NCBI GenBank assembly: GCA_030066215.1
Contig: JASJCA010000011.1
Coordinates: 1 to 55,876 of the forward strand
DNA length: 55,876 bases
DNA from: Rhodobacter sp.
GTDB lineage: Bacteria; Pseudomonadota; Alphaproteobacteria; Rhodobacterales; Rhodobacteraceae
Direction of reading: 5' to 3'
The notes beneath the pieces are model-generated. The model did no database searches, was not told where the DNA came from, and worked only from the letters and a program-made list of their open reading frames with translations. The first letter of the stretch is position 1, and each line of letters begins with the position of its first letter. The translations under genes and the position numbers were made by a program. This document shows positions 1-8,491 of this stretch, in pieces.

Positions 1-104
1 CCGATCTTGTGCCCCATCCGCGATAGCGCCGTGGCGACATGCATCGAGACGGTGGATTTGCCCGCGCCGCCCTTTTCGTTCCCCACGACGATGATGTGCG
101 CCAT
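1..104 (-). CDS. mipZ: MipZ-type division-plane positioning ATPase, N-terminal fragment
   Basis: Only the first 34 codons are inside the window; the gene continues off the left edge. They begin MAHIIVVGNEKGGAGKST, a deviant Walker A motif (KGGxGKST) at about residues 10-17, as in ParA/MinD-family ATPases. The wording of this N-terminus matches the alphaproteobacterial MipZ group as I remember it. MipZ forms a polar gradient by interacting with ParB and inhibits FtsZ polymerisation, so the Z ring forms at midcell. A plain ParA-family protein is the alternative, because the fragment is too short to separate the two firmly. The start is the ATG read from 104 downward. Confidence 0.75.
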   Translation of the reverse strand, partial: MAHIIVVGNEKGGAGKSTVSMHVATALSRMGHKI

Positions 105-283
105 GGCCTGCCCCTTTTTTTGATCGGCCCGCACGTGCTCCGGGCCTTGCCTGCTCTGAACCACTATATGTTGTGGAGGGTCGCATTGGAAGCGGGCGTT
201 GTGTGGTTTTTGAGTTATGTGGCCGATCGCCCGTTCCGGCCGCGGCTTTGGCGAGCGGAACTAGCGGAAGAACCTCAACGGGG

Positions 284-877
284 TCAGATTTGTGTGCTGA
301 GCGCAGCGAGCGCCACTACGCCGAGCATAGCTGCCGCCATACCGATATTGATTGCGCGGTGGGTGCGGGGGGCCAGTTCGAGGCGTTCCAGCATCGCCCC
401 GGCAAAGAGCCAGACCAGATGGATAGGGATCCAGATCGCGTTGACCGCGAGAACCTTCACGATCGCCTCGGTCCAGAGCGCATCCGGATAGAGGATGAAA
501 CCGGAAAACAGCGTGGTGTTGACCACGTACGCCTTGGGATTGATCGGCTGCAACAGCAGCCCCGCAGCGATGCCAGGGTCGCGCCGGGCCTCGATGAAGC
601 CGACCCGAGCACCGGCGAATGCAATGCGTGCAGCGAGGTACAGGAGATAGCAGGTCGAAGCGACGAACAGCACCGTGCGGATCACAGGATTGGCCAGGAT
701 CAATGCGGCGAGACCAGTCACCACGGCGAGGATCACCAGGTTGTTGCCCAGGAAAAGCCCAAAAACATACCGTAGCCCGTGGCGAAACCCGTAGGCCGCA
801 CCCATGCCGGCGGCGGACATCACCCCTGGGCCCGGGGTGATGATCAACAGAAAAACGGCGACGACAAATTCGAGCAT
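284..877 (-). CDS. LysE/RhtB-family amino-acid exporter
   Basis: A 197-residue, strongly hydrophobic protein with about six membrane segments. The N-terminus has the LysE-family signature TPGPGVMSAAGMGAAYGFRHG (residues about 14-34), followed by the typical Asn-Pro-Lys of QPINPKAYVVN near residue 110. Members of this family export amino acids such as lysine, homoserine or threonine across the inner membrane; the substrate cannot be told from sequence. Length is close to the family norm (about 200-210). It stands alone on the minus strand between mipZ and the lipoprotein gene. Confidence 0.88.
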   Translation of the reverse strand: MLEFVVAVFLLIITPGPGVMSAAGMGAAYGFRHGLRYVFGLFLGNNLVILAVVTGLAALILANPVIRTVLFVASTCYLLYLAARIAFAGARVGFIEARRDPGIAAGLLLQPINPKAYVVNTTLFSGFILYPDALWTEAIVKVLAVNAIWIPIHLVWLFAGAMLERLELAPRTHRAINIGMAAAMLGVVALAALSTQI

Positions 878-968
878 GGCCCGGTCATGGAACCGAGCCT
901 TGGGAAGTGCAAGCGCTCAGATGGCGCTGCCACGCGCGCCGAATGTCCTTTTGTAGACCGCGGCGCTG

Positions 969-1385
969 TCAGTTGGCCTGCGCGATCGTCGTCGGCGTGT
1001 AGATCAGCCAGGTTTGGTCCGGCATCAGGATACTGCAGGAGTTCGACGCAACTCGGATCCGCTTGGGCCGTTGCAGCTCTCCGCGCCGCACCATGCCGGC
1101 CAGTTTCGCCGGGCAGGGTGGAATGTCCATCGATCTAAGCCCGCGCTGGCTGAGACATTGCCGGACATAGCGTTGGCGCAGGCTGGCATTTGTGTCTTCG
1201 CTGGCATAGCCATAGCCGTTCCAGCCGATTTGCACGTTCGGTGGTACCGACTGCGCGCCTTTGACCTCGCAATCGAACATGATCTGATCACGAGCGGCGA
1301 ATGTCATACCGTCCTTCACCCAATGGTTGGAGGAAAGGCACCCCGGCAGCAGCAGAAATACGGCGAAGGCAGCGAGCTTCTTCAT
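969..1385 (-). CDS. Small predicted lipoprotein of unknown function
   Basis: A 138-residue protein starting MKKLAAFAVFLLLPGCLSS: a short basic N-terminus, a hydrophobic stretch and a lipobox LPGC with the lipidated Cys at residue 16. It should be processed by Lgt and LspA, both encoded in this window. The mature part holds four further Cys residues (about 39, 77, 92, 118) that could form disulfides in the periplasm. I do not recognise the family. A consensus CtrA site lies about 90 bp upstream of the start codon, so cell-cycle or motility-linked control is possible. Confidence 0.7.
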   Translation of the reverse strand: MKKLAAFAVFLLLPGCLSSNHWVKDGMTFAARDQIMFDCEVKGAQSVPPNVQIGWNGYGYASEDTNASLRQRYVRQCLSQRGLRSMDIPPCPAKLAGMVRRGELQRPKRIRVASNSCSILMPDQTWLIYTPTTIAQAN

Positions 1386-1472
1386 CGGTCACCTCGAACA
1401 TCGCACCGGCCGGCTGTTTGGCCGTCGAACCGGCGATTGGATCATGGATGTTTAAGACTTAGGAAAGGCGGG

Positions 1473-1488
1473 TTAATCGGTGGTTAAC
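1473..1488 (+). promoter_or_regulatory. CtrA-type binding site (TTAA-N7-TTAAC)
   Basis: TTAA at 1473-1476, seven bases, then TTAAC at 1484-1488: an exact match to the alphaproteobacterial CtrA consensus. It lies in the 280-bp divergent gap between the lipoprotein gene (start 1385, minus) and trmB (start 1666, plus), nearer the lipoprotein gene. Binding is inferred from the consensus only. Confidence 0.5.
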
Positions 1489-1665
1489 ATCAGCGACGGG
1501 GCGGATTTCGGGGCAGGGCAAATCCGTATTGATCCGGATCAGCGGCCACAACGCAGACCCGATGGCCAAGGTGGAACCCGACAGACTGGCGCTATGTTCG
1601 TTTACCTTCAGCCCTGTTGATCTGGGGGTTGTCGTTGGGAGCAGTGCGCGATAGCCCCGCCAGCG

Positions 1666-2382
1666 ATGACCCGAAAAGAGCATCCCTCGGGCGCACCGTG
1701 GCGAAACTTCTACGGCCGCCGGCACGGCAAGGGACTCCGGCCGAGCCAACAGGCCTATCTGGACAAAGACCTCGCGGCGCTAAGCCCGGGGCCGGTGAGT
1801 TGGGACGAGAACCCTGATCGTACGCCACTCGATCTGGATGCGCTCTTCGGGGGCCGCGATGTCTGGCTCGAGGTTGGCTTCGGCGGTGGCGAACATATGG
1901 TGCATCAGGCGGCGGCGCATCCGGAGGTCGGGCTGATCGGGTGCGAGCCATACATCAACGGCGTCGCCATGCTTTTGGGCAAGATCCGCGCCGCCGGGGT
2001 CGGAAATATCCGCATCCATCCCGGCGACGTGCGCGATCTGTTCGACGTGTTGCCGGACGGATCCGTGGCCAAGGCCTTCGTGCTCTACCCCGATCCCTGG
2101 CCGAAGTCGAAACACCACCGCCGGCGATTCGTGACGCCGGAGTATTTGCGGCCGTTGCAGCGGGTGATGGCACTGGGGGCGGAGGTTCGGATCGCCACCG
2201 ACATCCCCGACTACGTGCGCCAGGCGCTCGAGGAGATGCCGCGGCATGGGCTCGCCTGGCTGGCCGAGGGGCTGGCCGATTGGCGGCGGCCGTGGGACGA
2301 CTGGCTGCCGACCCGCTACGAGCAGAAGGCGCTGCGCGAGGGCCGTGTGCCGCATTATCTGACGTTTCGGAGGGACGGGTAG
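1666..2382 (+). CDS. trmB: tRNA (guanine-N7-)-methyltransferase TrmB
   Basis: Class I SAM-dependent methyltransferase that makes m7G46 in the variable loop of tRNAs. The 238-residue protein shows the SAM-binding motif EVGFGGGEH at residues 69-77, GCEPY at 92-96, and the family signature FVLYPDPWPKSKHHRRR at about 138-154 that contacts substrate tRNA. Length matches the family (about 210-240). The Shine-Dalgarno before this ATG is weak, but the open frame and the basic N-terminus (RKEHPSG...YGRRHGKGL) fit TrmB starts. It stands alone; a repeat element follows it. Confidence 0.95.
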   Translation: MTRKEHPSGAPWRNFYGRRHGKGLRPSQQAYLDKDLAALSPGPVSWDENPDRTPLDLDALFGGRDVWLEVGFGGGEHMVHQAAAHPEVGLIGCEPYINGVAMLLGKIRAAGVGNIRIHPGDVRDLFDVLPDGSVAKAFVLYPDPWPKSKHHRRRFVTPEYLRPLQRVMALGAEVRIATDIPDYVRQALEEMPRHGLAWLAEGLADWRRPWDDWLPTRYEQKALREGRVPHYLTFRRDG

Positions 2383-2437
2383 GATGGGGTGGCTGTAGTC
2401 TGGCACACCTATGGCGATCCTTGCCAAGGTTAGGCCA

Positions 2438-2619
2438 TTGCTCGCACGGCCCCCCGGCGGCCCGCGGGATGCCGCAGCGACTTTTGAACGACGTGCTTTT
2501 ATGGCAGCAAGGTACATCTTCCATTGAAGCTAAGCGCCTCGGACAGCCAAAGCGGCAGCCCACCCGGGCGGGCCGCCGCTGGGCCGGGGCGCTTCGCGCT
2601 GTTAACCCGGCCTAGGCAG
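2438..2619 (+). repeat. Intergenic repeat, subtype B, copy B1
   Basis: This fills most of the 389-bp gap between trmB and aroA, which holds no gene. It aligns with 44326-44548 over its whole length: TTGCTCGCACGGCC, CGGCGGCCCGCGGGATGCCG, CTTTATGG, AGCAAGGTACATCTT, GGACAGCCAAAGCGGCAGCC, and GCTGTTAACCCGGCC near the end are shared. The outer GC-rich blocks are complementary to each other, so the transcript would fold into a long arm around the central CTTTATGG. It is related to subtype A by the CCCGCGGG and CTTTATGG blocks. Confidence 0.8.
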
Positions 2620-2771
2620 CGTATCGTGTGACTGAGCCAGGCCTGAATCGGTAGATCGATCCGCCCCAACCGCTCCCACTCCCGCCCAATCGCAGCGAGA
2701 TCGCCGCGCAGGGGCTTCCCCTTCCCGCCAGGGCTGCGTAGAGGAGGGCCGTTCAACGAGGATCGCGCGTA

Positions 2772-4124
2772 ATGTCCGGCCACGGCCCTGTGTTTCCGAT
2801 GACTGCCCGGCGGGCCGGCCCGCTTACCGGCATGGCCGCGGTGCCCGGCGACAAGTCGATCAGTCATCGCGCGCTGATCCTGGGCGCGCTGGCGGTCGGC
2901 GAGACCCGAATCTCGGGGCTGCTGCAGGGTCAGGACGTGCTCGATACCGCCCGGGCGATGCGCGCCGTCGGCGCCGAGGTGACCGACCACGGCGGCGGCA
3001 ACTGGTCGGTGCATGGCGTCGGCGTCGGCGGCTTTGCCGAGCCGGACAACGTGATCGACTGCGGCAATTCCGGCACCGGCGTGCGGCTGATCATGGGCGC
3101 GATGGCGACCTCGCCGATCACCGCCACCTTCACCGGCGACGCCTCGCTCAGGTCCCGCCCGATGGGGCGGATCACCGCGCCGCTGGCGCAGTTCGGCGCG
3201 CAGGCTTTCGGGCGAACAGGCGGGCGGCTGCCGATGACCGTCGTCGGCGCCGCCGCGCCGGTGCCGGTGCGCTACACCCTGCCGGTCGCCTCGGCGCAGG
3301 TCAAATCGGCGGTGCTGTTGGCGGGCCTGAACGCGATGGGCGACACGGTGGTGATCGAGCCCGAGCTGACGCGCGACCATACCGAACGAATGCTGGCGGG
3401 CTTCGGGGCACAGGTGACGGTGGAGGACACCGACGCCGGCCGAGTGATCGCCGTGACCGGGTTTCCCGAGCTTGAGCCGCAGACCATTGTGGTACCGCGC
3501 GACCCCTCCTCGGCAGCGTTCCCCGTCGCGGCCGCGCTGATCGTCGAGGGTTCGGACGTCCTGGTGCCCAACATCGGGCTGAACCCCACCCGTGCGGGCC
3601 TCTTCACCACGCTGATCGAGATGGGCGCCGATCTGACCTTCGAAAACGAACGCGACGAGGGCGGCGAACCAGTGGCGGACCTGCGCGCGCGGTTCTCGCC
3701 GGACCTGAGCGGCGTCGAGGTGCCGCCCGAACGCGCTCCCTCGATGATCGACGAATTCCCGATCCTGTCGGTGGTCGCCGCAAATGCGACCAGCAAGACG
3801 GTGATGCGCGGCGTCAAGGAGCTTCGAGTCAAAGAGAGCGACCGAATCGATGCCATGGCCCGCGGGCTCGAGGCCTGCGGCGTGACGGTCGATGAAGAGC
3901 CCGACATGCTAACGGTGCACGGGCTGGGCCCTGGGGGCGTGCCGGGCGGAGCGACGTGCGAAGCGCGTCTCGACCACCGCATCGCGATGTCGTTTCTCTG
4001 TTGCGGCATGGCCGCCAAGCGTCCGGTGGGCGTCGACGACGCCAGCCCGATCGCCACTTCGTTCCCAGCCTTCGAGGCGCTGATGTCGGGCCTTGGCGCC
4101 GGGCTCGACCGGGCGGGCGGATGA
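2772..4124 (+). CDS. aroA: 3-phosphoshikimate 1-carboxyvinyltransferase (EPSP synthase), class II type
   Basis: Sixth step of the shikimate pathway: shikimate-3-phosphate plus PEP gives EPSP. The 450-residue protein has [11 protein letters not shown] (about 24-34), [12 protein letters not shown] (98-109), [23 protein letters not shown] with the catalytic Asp, and ELRVKESDR. Overall wording ([41 protein letters not shown]) is that of class II enzymes such as the CP4 type. At the position where CP4 has the glyphosate-tolerance Ala100, this protein has Gly101. GAGGA lies just upstream of the ATG. The stop overlaps the next start (ATGA). Confidence 0.96.
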   Translation: MSGHGPVFPMTARRAGPLTGMAAVPGDKSISHRALILGALAVGETRISGLLQGQDVLDTARAMRAVGAEVTDHGGGNWSVHGVGVGGFAEPDNVIDCGNSGTGVRLIMGAMATSPITATFTGDASLRSRPMGRITAPLAQFGAQAFGRTGGRLPMTVVGAAAPVPVRYTLPVASAQVKSAVLLAGLNAMGDTVVIEPELTRDHTERMLAGFGAQVTVEDTDAGRVIAVTGFPELEPQTIVVPRDPSSAAFPVAAALIVEGSDVLVPNIGLNPTRAGLFTTLIEMGADLTFENERDEGGEPVADLRARFSPDLSGVEVPPERAPSMIDEFPILSVVAANATSKTVMRGVKELRVKESDRIDAMARGLEACGVTVDEEPDMLTVHGLGPGGVPGGATCEARLDHRIAMSFLCCGMAAKRPVGVDDASPIATSFPAFEALMSGLGAGLDRAGG

Positions 4125-4525
4125 CGACCGGAAGCTGTCTTTGCGGCCAGGTCCGCTATGCCGTCGCCGGCCCCTTGCGCCCGGTCATTGCCTGCCACTG
4201 CAGCCAATGTCGCAAGACCAGCGGGCATTTCGTGGCCGCGACCTCGGCGCCGCGCGAGACGGTAGAGATCGCCGGCACGGTCACCTGGTACCGGACCTCG
4301 CCCGAGGCCCGGCGCGGCTTCTGCGGCACCTGCGGGTCGAGCCTGTTCTGGGACGGCCCCGGCGCCAACCTGTCGGTTCATGCCGGTACGCTCGACGGGC
4401 CGACCGGGTTGCACCTGGCGGGGCATATCTACTGCGCCGCCAAGGGCGACTATTATGAGATCGCCGACGATCTGCCCCAGGCCGACGGCAGCGATCCGGC
4501 GCTGACCACGATGGTGGCCGGCTGA
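4121..4525 (+). CDS. GFA-domain (CENP-V/GFA) zinc protein
   Basis: A 134-residue protein with the zinc-binding pattern of the glutathione-dependent formaldehyde-activating (GFA) fold: CLCG at residues 6-9, CHCSQC at about 26-31, and CGTCGS at about 69-74. The family includes formaldehyde-glutathione adduct enzymes, but most members have no proven function and the small ones are usually left as GFA-family proteins. The ATG overlaps the aroA stop by four bases, and its TGA overlaps the ATG of the cmk fusion by one base, so it is almost certainly translated from the aroA-cmk mRNA. Confidence 0.88.
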   Translation: MTTGSCLCGQVRYAVAGPLRPVIACHCSQCRKTSGHFVAATSAPRETVEIAGTVTWYRTSPEARRGFCGTCGSSLFWDGPGANLSVHAGTLDGPTGLHLAGHIYCAAKGDYYEIADDLPQADGSDPALTTMVAG

Positions 4526-5664
4526 TGACCCGGCGCGGCTGGTTCTGGGCGCTCTTCGCCGTCACGCTAGCGGTCTATGCAGCGATGCTGCTTTGGACCC
4601 TGCCGTTGATCTCGCGCGAGGCGGGCGGGCTGCGGCCCTTCGACCTGCGCCCCTGGGGCTACTCCGGCGAGGCCGCGCAGGCGTTCCTGGACGCGCTGAG
4701 CGCGGCGGGCCGCGCGACCTATCTCGGCACCCAGGCGGCTTTGGACCTGGTATTTCCGCCGCTGATGGCGGCGACGGCGGCGTTGGCATTCTCGTTGATC
4801 CTGCCGCGTCGCCCGGCCTGGCTCTGGGCGGCTCTGATCGCGCTGCCCTTGGTGGCGATGGGCTTCGACTGGCTCGAAAACTGGCGGGTGCGCGGGCTGC
4901 TGCTGGCCGAGGCGCCGCCCGACAACGCCCAGGTCGCCGCCGCCAGTCGCGCCACCGTGCTTAAATCGGCGGCCTATTCGCTGGAATATCTGGCGCTGTT
5001 GGCCGCCCTGGCCGCCGCGGCCTGGCGCAAGCGGCGGGGGCCGCGGACGAAAGCCTTTGCGGTGGCGATCGACGGGCCCGCCGCCGCCGGCAAGGGCACG
5101 ATTTCCAAGGCAGTGGCCGAACGCTACGGCTTTGCCCATCTCGACACCGGGCTGCTTTACCGCGCGGTCGGGCGGCGGGTGCTCGACGGCGCCGATCCGG
5201 TGGCGGCGGCCGAAAAGCTGGCGCCCGAGGACCTGGACCGTGCCGACCTGCGCTTGCCCGAGGTCAGCCTTGAGGCCAGCCGCGTGGCCTCGAACCCCGA
5301 GGTCCGTGCGGTGCTGGTCGCGTTCCAGCGGCGCTTTGCCAGACGGGCCGGCGGCGCGGTTCTGGACGGGCGCGACATCGGCACGGTGATCTGCCCCGGC
5401 GCCGAGGTGAAGCTGTTCGTGACCGCCAGCGACGAAACCCGGGCGCAGCGGCGCTATGAGGAACTGCGCGGCAAGGGGCACGAGGTCACGCTCGATCAGG
5501 TGCTGGCGGATCAGCGCACCCGCGACGCCCGCGACCGCGACCGCGACGCGGCGCCGCTGAAGCCGGCGGCGGATGCGGTGGTGATCGACACCACGACGCT
5601 CGACATCCGCGCCGCGGTGCAGCGCGCGGTCGATGAAATCGACAGGGTCAGAGGGGTCTGGTGA
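4525..5664 (+). CDS. cmk: Cytidylate kinase with an N-terminal four-helix membrane domain
   Basis: Residues about 178-379 are a full CMP/dCMP kinase: P-loop [10 protein letters not shown] at 183-192, [28 protein letters not shown] and [11 protein letters not shown]. It phosphorylates CMP and dCMP to the diphosphates. Residues 1-172 form a separate hydrophobic domain with helices at about 7-27, 72-93, 98-116 and 146-167, joined in frame by [10 protein letters not shown]. There is no stop between them, and no ATG, GTG or TTG where a normal Cmk would begin; the first in-frame option is a GTG inside the first strand (FAVAIDGP). A lost stop and start between two neighbouring genes, or a sequencing change at the ACG codon at 5047-5049, would explain it. 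Confidence 0.85.
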   Translation: MTRRGWFWALFAVTLAVYAAMLLWTLPLISREAGGLRPFDLRPWGYSGEAAQAFLDALSAAGRATYLGTQAALDLVFPPLMAATAALAFSLILPRRPAWLWAALIALPLVAMGFDWLENWRVRGLLLAEAPPDNAQVAAASRATVLKSAAYSLEYLALLAALAAAAWRKRRGPRTKAFAVAIDGPAAAGKGTISKAVAERYGFAHLDTGLLYRAVGRRVLDGADPVAAAEKLAPEDLDRADLRLPEVSLEASRVASNPEVRAVLVAFQRRFARRAGGAVLDGRDIGTVICPGAEVKLFVTASDETRAQRRYEELRGKGHEVTLDQVLADQRTRDARDRDRDAAPLKPAADAVVIDTTTLDIRAAVQRAVDEIDRVRGVW

Positions 5665-6662
5665 TGCAGCAACGGCAGTTGGGCGCGGGCGGGCCGATGG
5701 TGTCGTGCATCGGCGTGGGCGCGATGAGCTTTTCCGATTTCTACGGCGCCACCGACGAGGCGGCGAGCCACGCCATCCTCGACGCCGCGCTCGATGCCGG
5801 GGTGACCCATCTCGACACCGCCAATGTCTATGGTATGGGCCGGTCCGAACGCGCCATCGGCAGCTATTTGCGGGCCCGGCCCGAGGCGCGCGACGCGTTC
5901 ACCATCGCCACCAAGGCGGCGATTGCGCGCGATGCCGAGGGGTGGCGCTATTTCGACAATTCGCCCGCGCATCTCGCAGCCGAACTGGACCAGAGCCTCG
6001 GCCGGCTGGGCGTCGAGGCCGTGGATCTGTTCTACGTCCACCGCCGCAACCCTGATGTGCCGATCGAAGAGGTGACCGGCACGCTCGCGCGGCTGGTCGA
6101 GGCGGGCAAGACCAAGGCGATCGGGTTCTCCGAGATCGCGCCGTCGAGCCTGCGCCGGGCCCAGGCCGTGCATCCGATCGCGGCGGTGCAGTCGGAATAC
6201 TCGCTGTCGACCCGGTCGCCCGAGATGGGGCTGGTGCAGGCCTGCGCCGAGCTCGGCGTGTCGCTGGTGGCGTTCTCGCCGGTGGGGCGGTCGCTGTTGA
6301 CCGACAGCTCGTTGAGCTTCGAAGCGGTGCAGTCGCTCGGGTTTTTGAAGCCCAACCCGCGGTTCATGGCGCCGAACTATGCCGCCAACATCGCGGCGAC
6401 GGATCGGTTCCGCACCCTGGCCGCCGAGATGGGCGTGCCGGCGGCGGGGCTCGCGGTGGCGTGGCTCTTGGCGCAGGGAGACCACGTGATCCCGATCCCC
6501 GGCACCCGCTCGATCGCGCATTTCCGAGAGCTGGTGCAGGGCACCGAGGTCGCGCTCGACGCCGCCGACCTCGCCCGGATCGAAGCGGCGCTGCCCATCG
6601 GCTGGGCCCACGGCGACCGCTACTCGGCCGACCAATGGGTCGGGCCGGAACGTTACTGCTAG
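5664..6662 (+). CDS. Aldo/keto reductase
   Basis: A 332-residue NADPH-dependent oxidoreductase of the (beta/alpha)8 AKR family. It shows the N-terminal GVGAMSFSDFYG, HLDTANVYGMGRSER carrying the catalytic Asp and Tyr, TKAA with the Lys, DLFYVHRRNP with the His, and a C-terminal cofactor loop IPIPGTRS. The closest named group by wording is the YajO/Tas-like general aldo/keto reductases; the substrate is unknown. ATG 5664 overlaps the cmk stop (TGATG); a GTG three bases earlier is possible. It is the last gene of the aroA-GFA-cmk-AKR overlap group. Confidence 0.92.
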   Translation: MQQRQLGAGGPMVSCIGVGAMSFSDFYGATDEAASHAILDAALDAGVTHLDTANVYGMGRSERAIGSYLRARPEARDAFTIATKAAIARDAEGWRYFDNSPAHLAAELDQSLGRLGVEAVDLFYVHRRNPDVPIEEVTGTLARLVEAGKTKAIGFSEIAPSSLRRAQAVHPIAAVQSEYSLSTRSPEMGLVQACAELGVSLVAFSPVGRSLLTDSSLSFEAVQSLGFLKPNPRFMAPNYAANIAATDRFRTLAAEMGVPAAGLAVAWLLAQGDHVIPIPGTRSIAHFRELVQGTEVALDAADLARIEAALPIGWAHGDRYSADQWVGPERYC

Positions 6663-6820
6663 GGCGGCGGGTCCGGGCCTCGTGACGCCGGTTTAGCGAA
6701 CGGTGCCGGGCCAACGGCATCGCTGGCGGTGTTCGTAGATTATTAGCCAATATTCAGGAAGATGTGGCCGTCGCTGCGCCCGGTCGGGCGCAATTAAAGC
6801 CATTTGGCCAGGGAGCGTGT

Positions 6821-7918
6821 GTGGCCACAACATTCGAAGTTCTGTCTCTCGGCACCGGTCCGTTGATCGATACCGTCGAGGGCAACGTGCTGTCGGAAAA
6901 CGCCGGCGCGTTGGTGGGCATGACGTTCGGCTCAGCGGCCTCACCGCTGGGCTTCGGTGCGCAAAAGACGTTCTCGCCGGTCGATTACTCCGGCGGCACG
7001 GCGAACATGTACGACATCGACAACACCGTATCGAACGACACGTTCAGCATCGACGGCGGGCCGGCGCAAACCTTCGACGGGCTGGCGGTCTACGAAGCGA
7101 TGCTGCACTACACCGACGGTACACCGCCGGTGAAGATCACCGCGGTCGTGATTCAGGACACCGCCGGCAATCTCTACCTGGCACCGGAATCGAGCGCGAA
7201 CGCCGACTACACGGCGATGACCGCGGCACCGATAGAATCGCTGACGCTGGGGGCGGTCTACCCCATTTCGTCGGGGCGGTTGCTGGCCGACCGGCAGTAC
7301 ACCGACTTTCTGTGTTACGCGGCTGGGTCGATGATCGCGACCGATCGCGGCCCCAAATCGGTGGAGCGGCTGAAAATCGGTGACCAGGTCGTGACCCTCG
7401 ACAACGGCCCGCAGCCGATCATATGGCTGCGCCGGGCCGAGCAGCCGTTGGAGGCGCTGGAAGAGCGGCGCAAACCGGTGCTGATCCAGGCCGGCGCATT
7501 CGGCCCTGGGCAGCCCTCGCGCGATCTGGTGGTGTCGCCCCAACACCGGGTGCTGGTGGGCGGGCAAGGGCAGCTCGCAGCGCTCGACACGGGCGAGGCC
7601 TTCGCCCCGGCCAAGGCGTTGACCTGTCTGCCGGGAGTGCGGCATCTGGCAGGCCGGCGTCGGATCACCTGGCTGCACTTCGCCTGCGCTGGTCATGAGG
7701 TGGTGCGCGCAAACGGCTGTTGGTCGGAAAGCCTGCTTTTGGGCCCAATGGCGCTGCGGGGGATGACGGCGCGCGAAAGCCTAGTCCTCGGCGCCGTCTT
7801 CGGCGGTGACACGACCGCAGGCGCCCTGAATGGACCTCCCGCTAGACCGTGCCTCCCGGCCGCCGAAGCTCGCCGGTTGATCGCGGAGCATGCCGGCGTG
7901 GTGCGGCGGGCGGCCTGA
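6821..7918 (+). CDS. Hint (Hedgehog/intein)-domain protein
   Basis: A 365-residue protein. Residues 1-160 are a Thr/Gly/Asp-rich beta domain that I cannot assign. The Hint domain starts at Cys165 (CYAAGSMIATDRGPKSVERLKIGDQVVT) and continues through LVVSPQHRVLV, the His-containing block B, to about residue 330. Such single Hint-domain proteins are abundant in Rhodobacteraceae and may self-cleave, but their role is unknown. GTG 6821 is chosen because AGGGAG lies six bases upstream; the open frame extends 19 codons further without a ribosome site. A 7-bp hairpin (TGCGCCC/GGGCGCA, 6775-6792) lies 28 bases before the start, and an AT-rich, promoter-like patch at 6735-6760. Confidence 0.8.
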   Translation: MATTFEVLSLGTGPLIDTVEGNVLSENAGALVGMTFGSAASPLGFGAQKTFSPVDYSGGTANMYDIDNTVSNDTFSIDGGPAQTFDGLAVYEAMLHYTDGTPPVKITAVVIQDTAGNLYLAPESSANADYTAMTAAPIESLTLGAVYPISSGRLLADRQYTDFLCYAAGSMIATDRGPKSVERLKIGDQVVTLDNGPQPIIWLRRAEQPLEALEERRKPVLIQAGAFGPGQPSRDLVVSPQHRVLVGGQGQLAALDTGEAFAPAKALTCLPGVRHLAGRRRITWLHFACAGHEVVRANGCWSESLLLGPMALRGMTARESLVLGAVFGGDTTAGALNGPPARPCLPAAEARRLIAEHAGVVRRAA

Positions 7919-8300
7919 GTGGGGACGCCCGGCGCAGGCATCGGGTGAGGCCACGGGGGGCTTGTGAGAGCGCAACAATCAGCCATGGCACGGGACCGCG
8001 ATTTGCCTGCAGCGCGGATTGCGGTGCCATCTTGACCACAGGGAAGGCCTGCACTGTGGCTGGCAGGGCTCGGTTGCGCTTCGATGCCGGAACTTTCGGT
8101 AGCGCGATCCGAAATTCGAACGCGACCGTGGGTGGACCCGAGCGTCAAGCGCACGATTTCGCTGGCGACGGAGCGCAGCCGACCACACACGCCGGTGGTC
8201 GATCTCTCTTTCCGAAACTATCAGCCAATGAGGAGGGACGAGCCGCGAAAATTCTCCCGGGCGCGAGAGGCGGCTGATTGGGGCAACCGCCGCCTAGGCT
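7919..8300. other. Gene-free stretch before rpsA
   Basis: About 380 bases between the Hint gene and the rpsA promoter. An open frame at 8084-8329 gives an Arg/Ser-rich 81-residue translation without a convincing ribosome site or any family likeness. No repeat of the A or B type is present. I see no supportable gene here. Confidence 0.5.
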
Positions 8301-8301
8301 C

Positions 8302-8330
8302 TTGCCTATCATCGCCCCGCAAGCTATAGC
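8302..8330 (+). promoter_or_regulatory. Candidate rpsA promoter
   Basis: TTGCCT (8302-8307), a 17-base spacer and TATAGC (8325-8330) fit a sigma-70-type promoter of this group. Transcription would start near 8337 and give an rpsA leader of about 155 bases that contains the hairpin at 8369-8398. Confidence 0.45.
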
Positions 8331-8368
8331 GCGCTCCGTCGATAAGGCGGGGAAACCGCTGGGACGGG

Positions 8369-8398
8369 CAGGGCCGGTGGACCGGCCCTGTTTTGTTT
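8369..8398 (+). terminator. Terminator-like hairpin in the rpsA leader
   Basis: CAGGGCCGGT (8369-8378) pairs perfectly with ACCGGCCCTG (8381-8390), followed by TTTTGTTT. It lies downstream of the candidate promoter and 94 bases upstream of the rpsA start. It could be an attenuator for rpsA, the end of a roughly 60-base small RNA, or a terminator of upstream transcription. The downstream CCTGCC (about 8409-8414) could compete for GGGCAGG. Confidence 0.6.
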
Positions 8399-8491
8399 CC
8401 AAGGGCCGTCCTGCCGGATCGACGAAACCCAACAAAGACCCGCGGAGACAACCGTGCGGCCGGACAAAGCAAACTGAAGGAACCGAAACAC

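Noticed and set aside
1386..1665. SAM- or SAH-responsive riboswitch upstream of trmB
   Set aside because: Such elements occur near metK/ahcY in this group, but I see no matching conserved core or pseudoknot here and trmB is not a usual target.
8084..8329. 81-codon open frame between the Hint gene and rpsA
   Set aside because: No ribosome site, no recognisable domain, and it runs through the rpsA promoter candidate.
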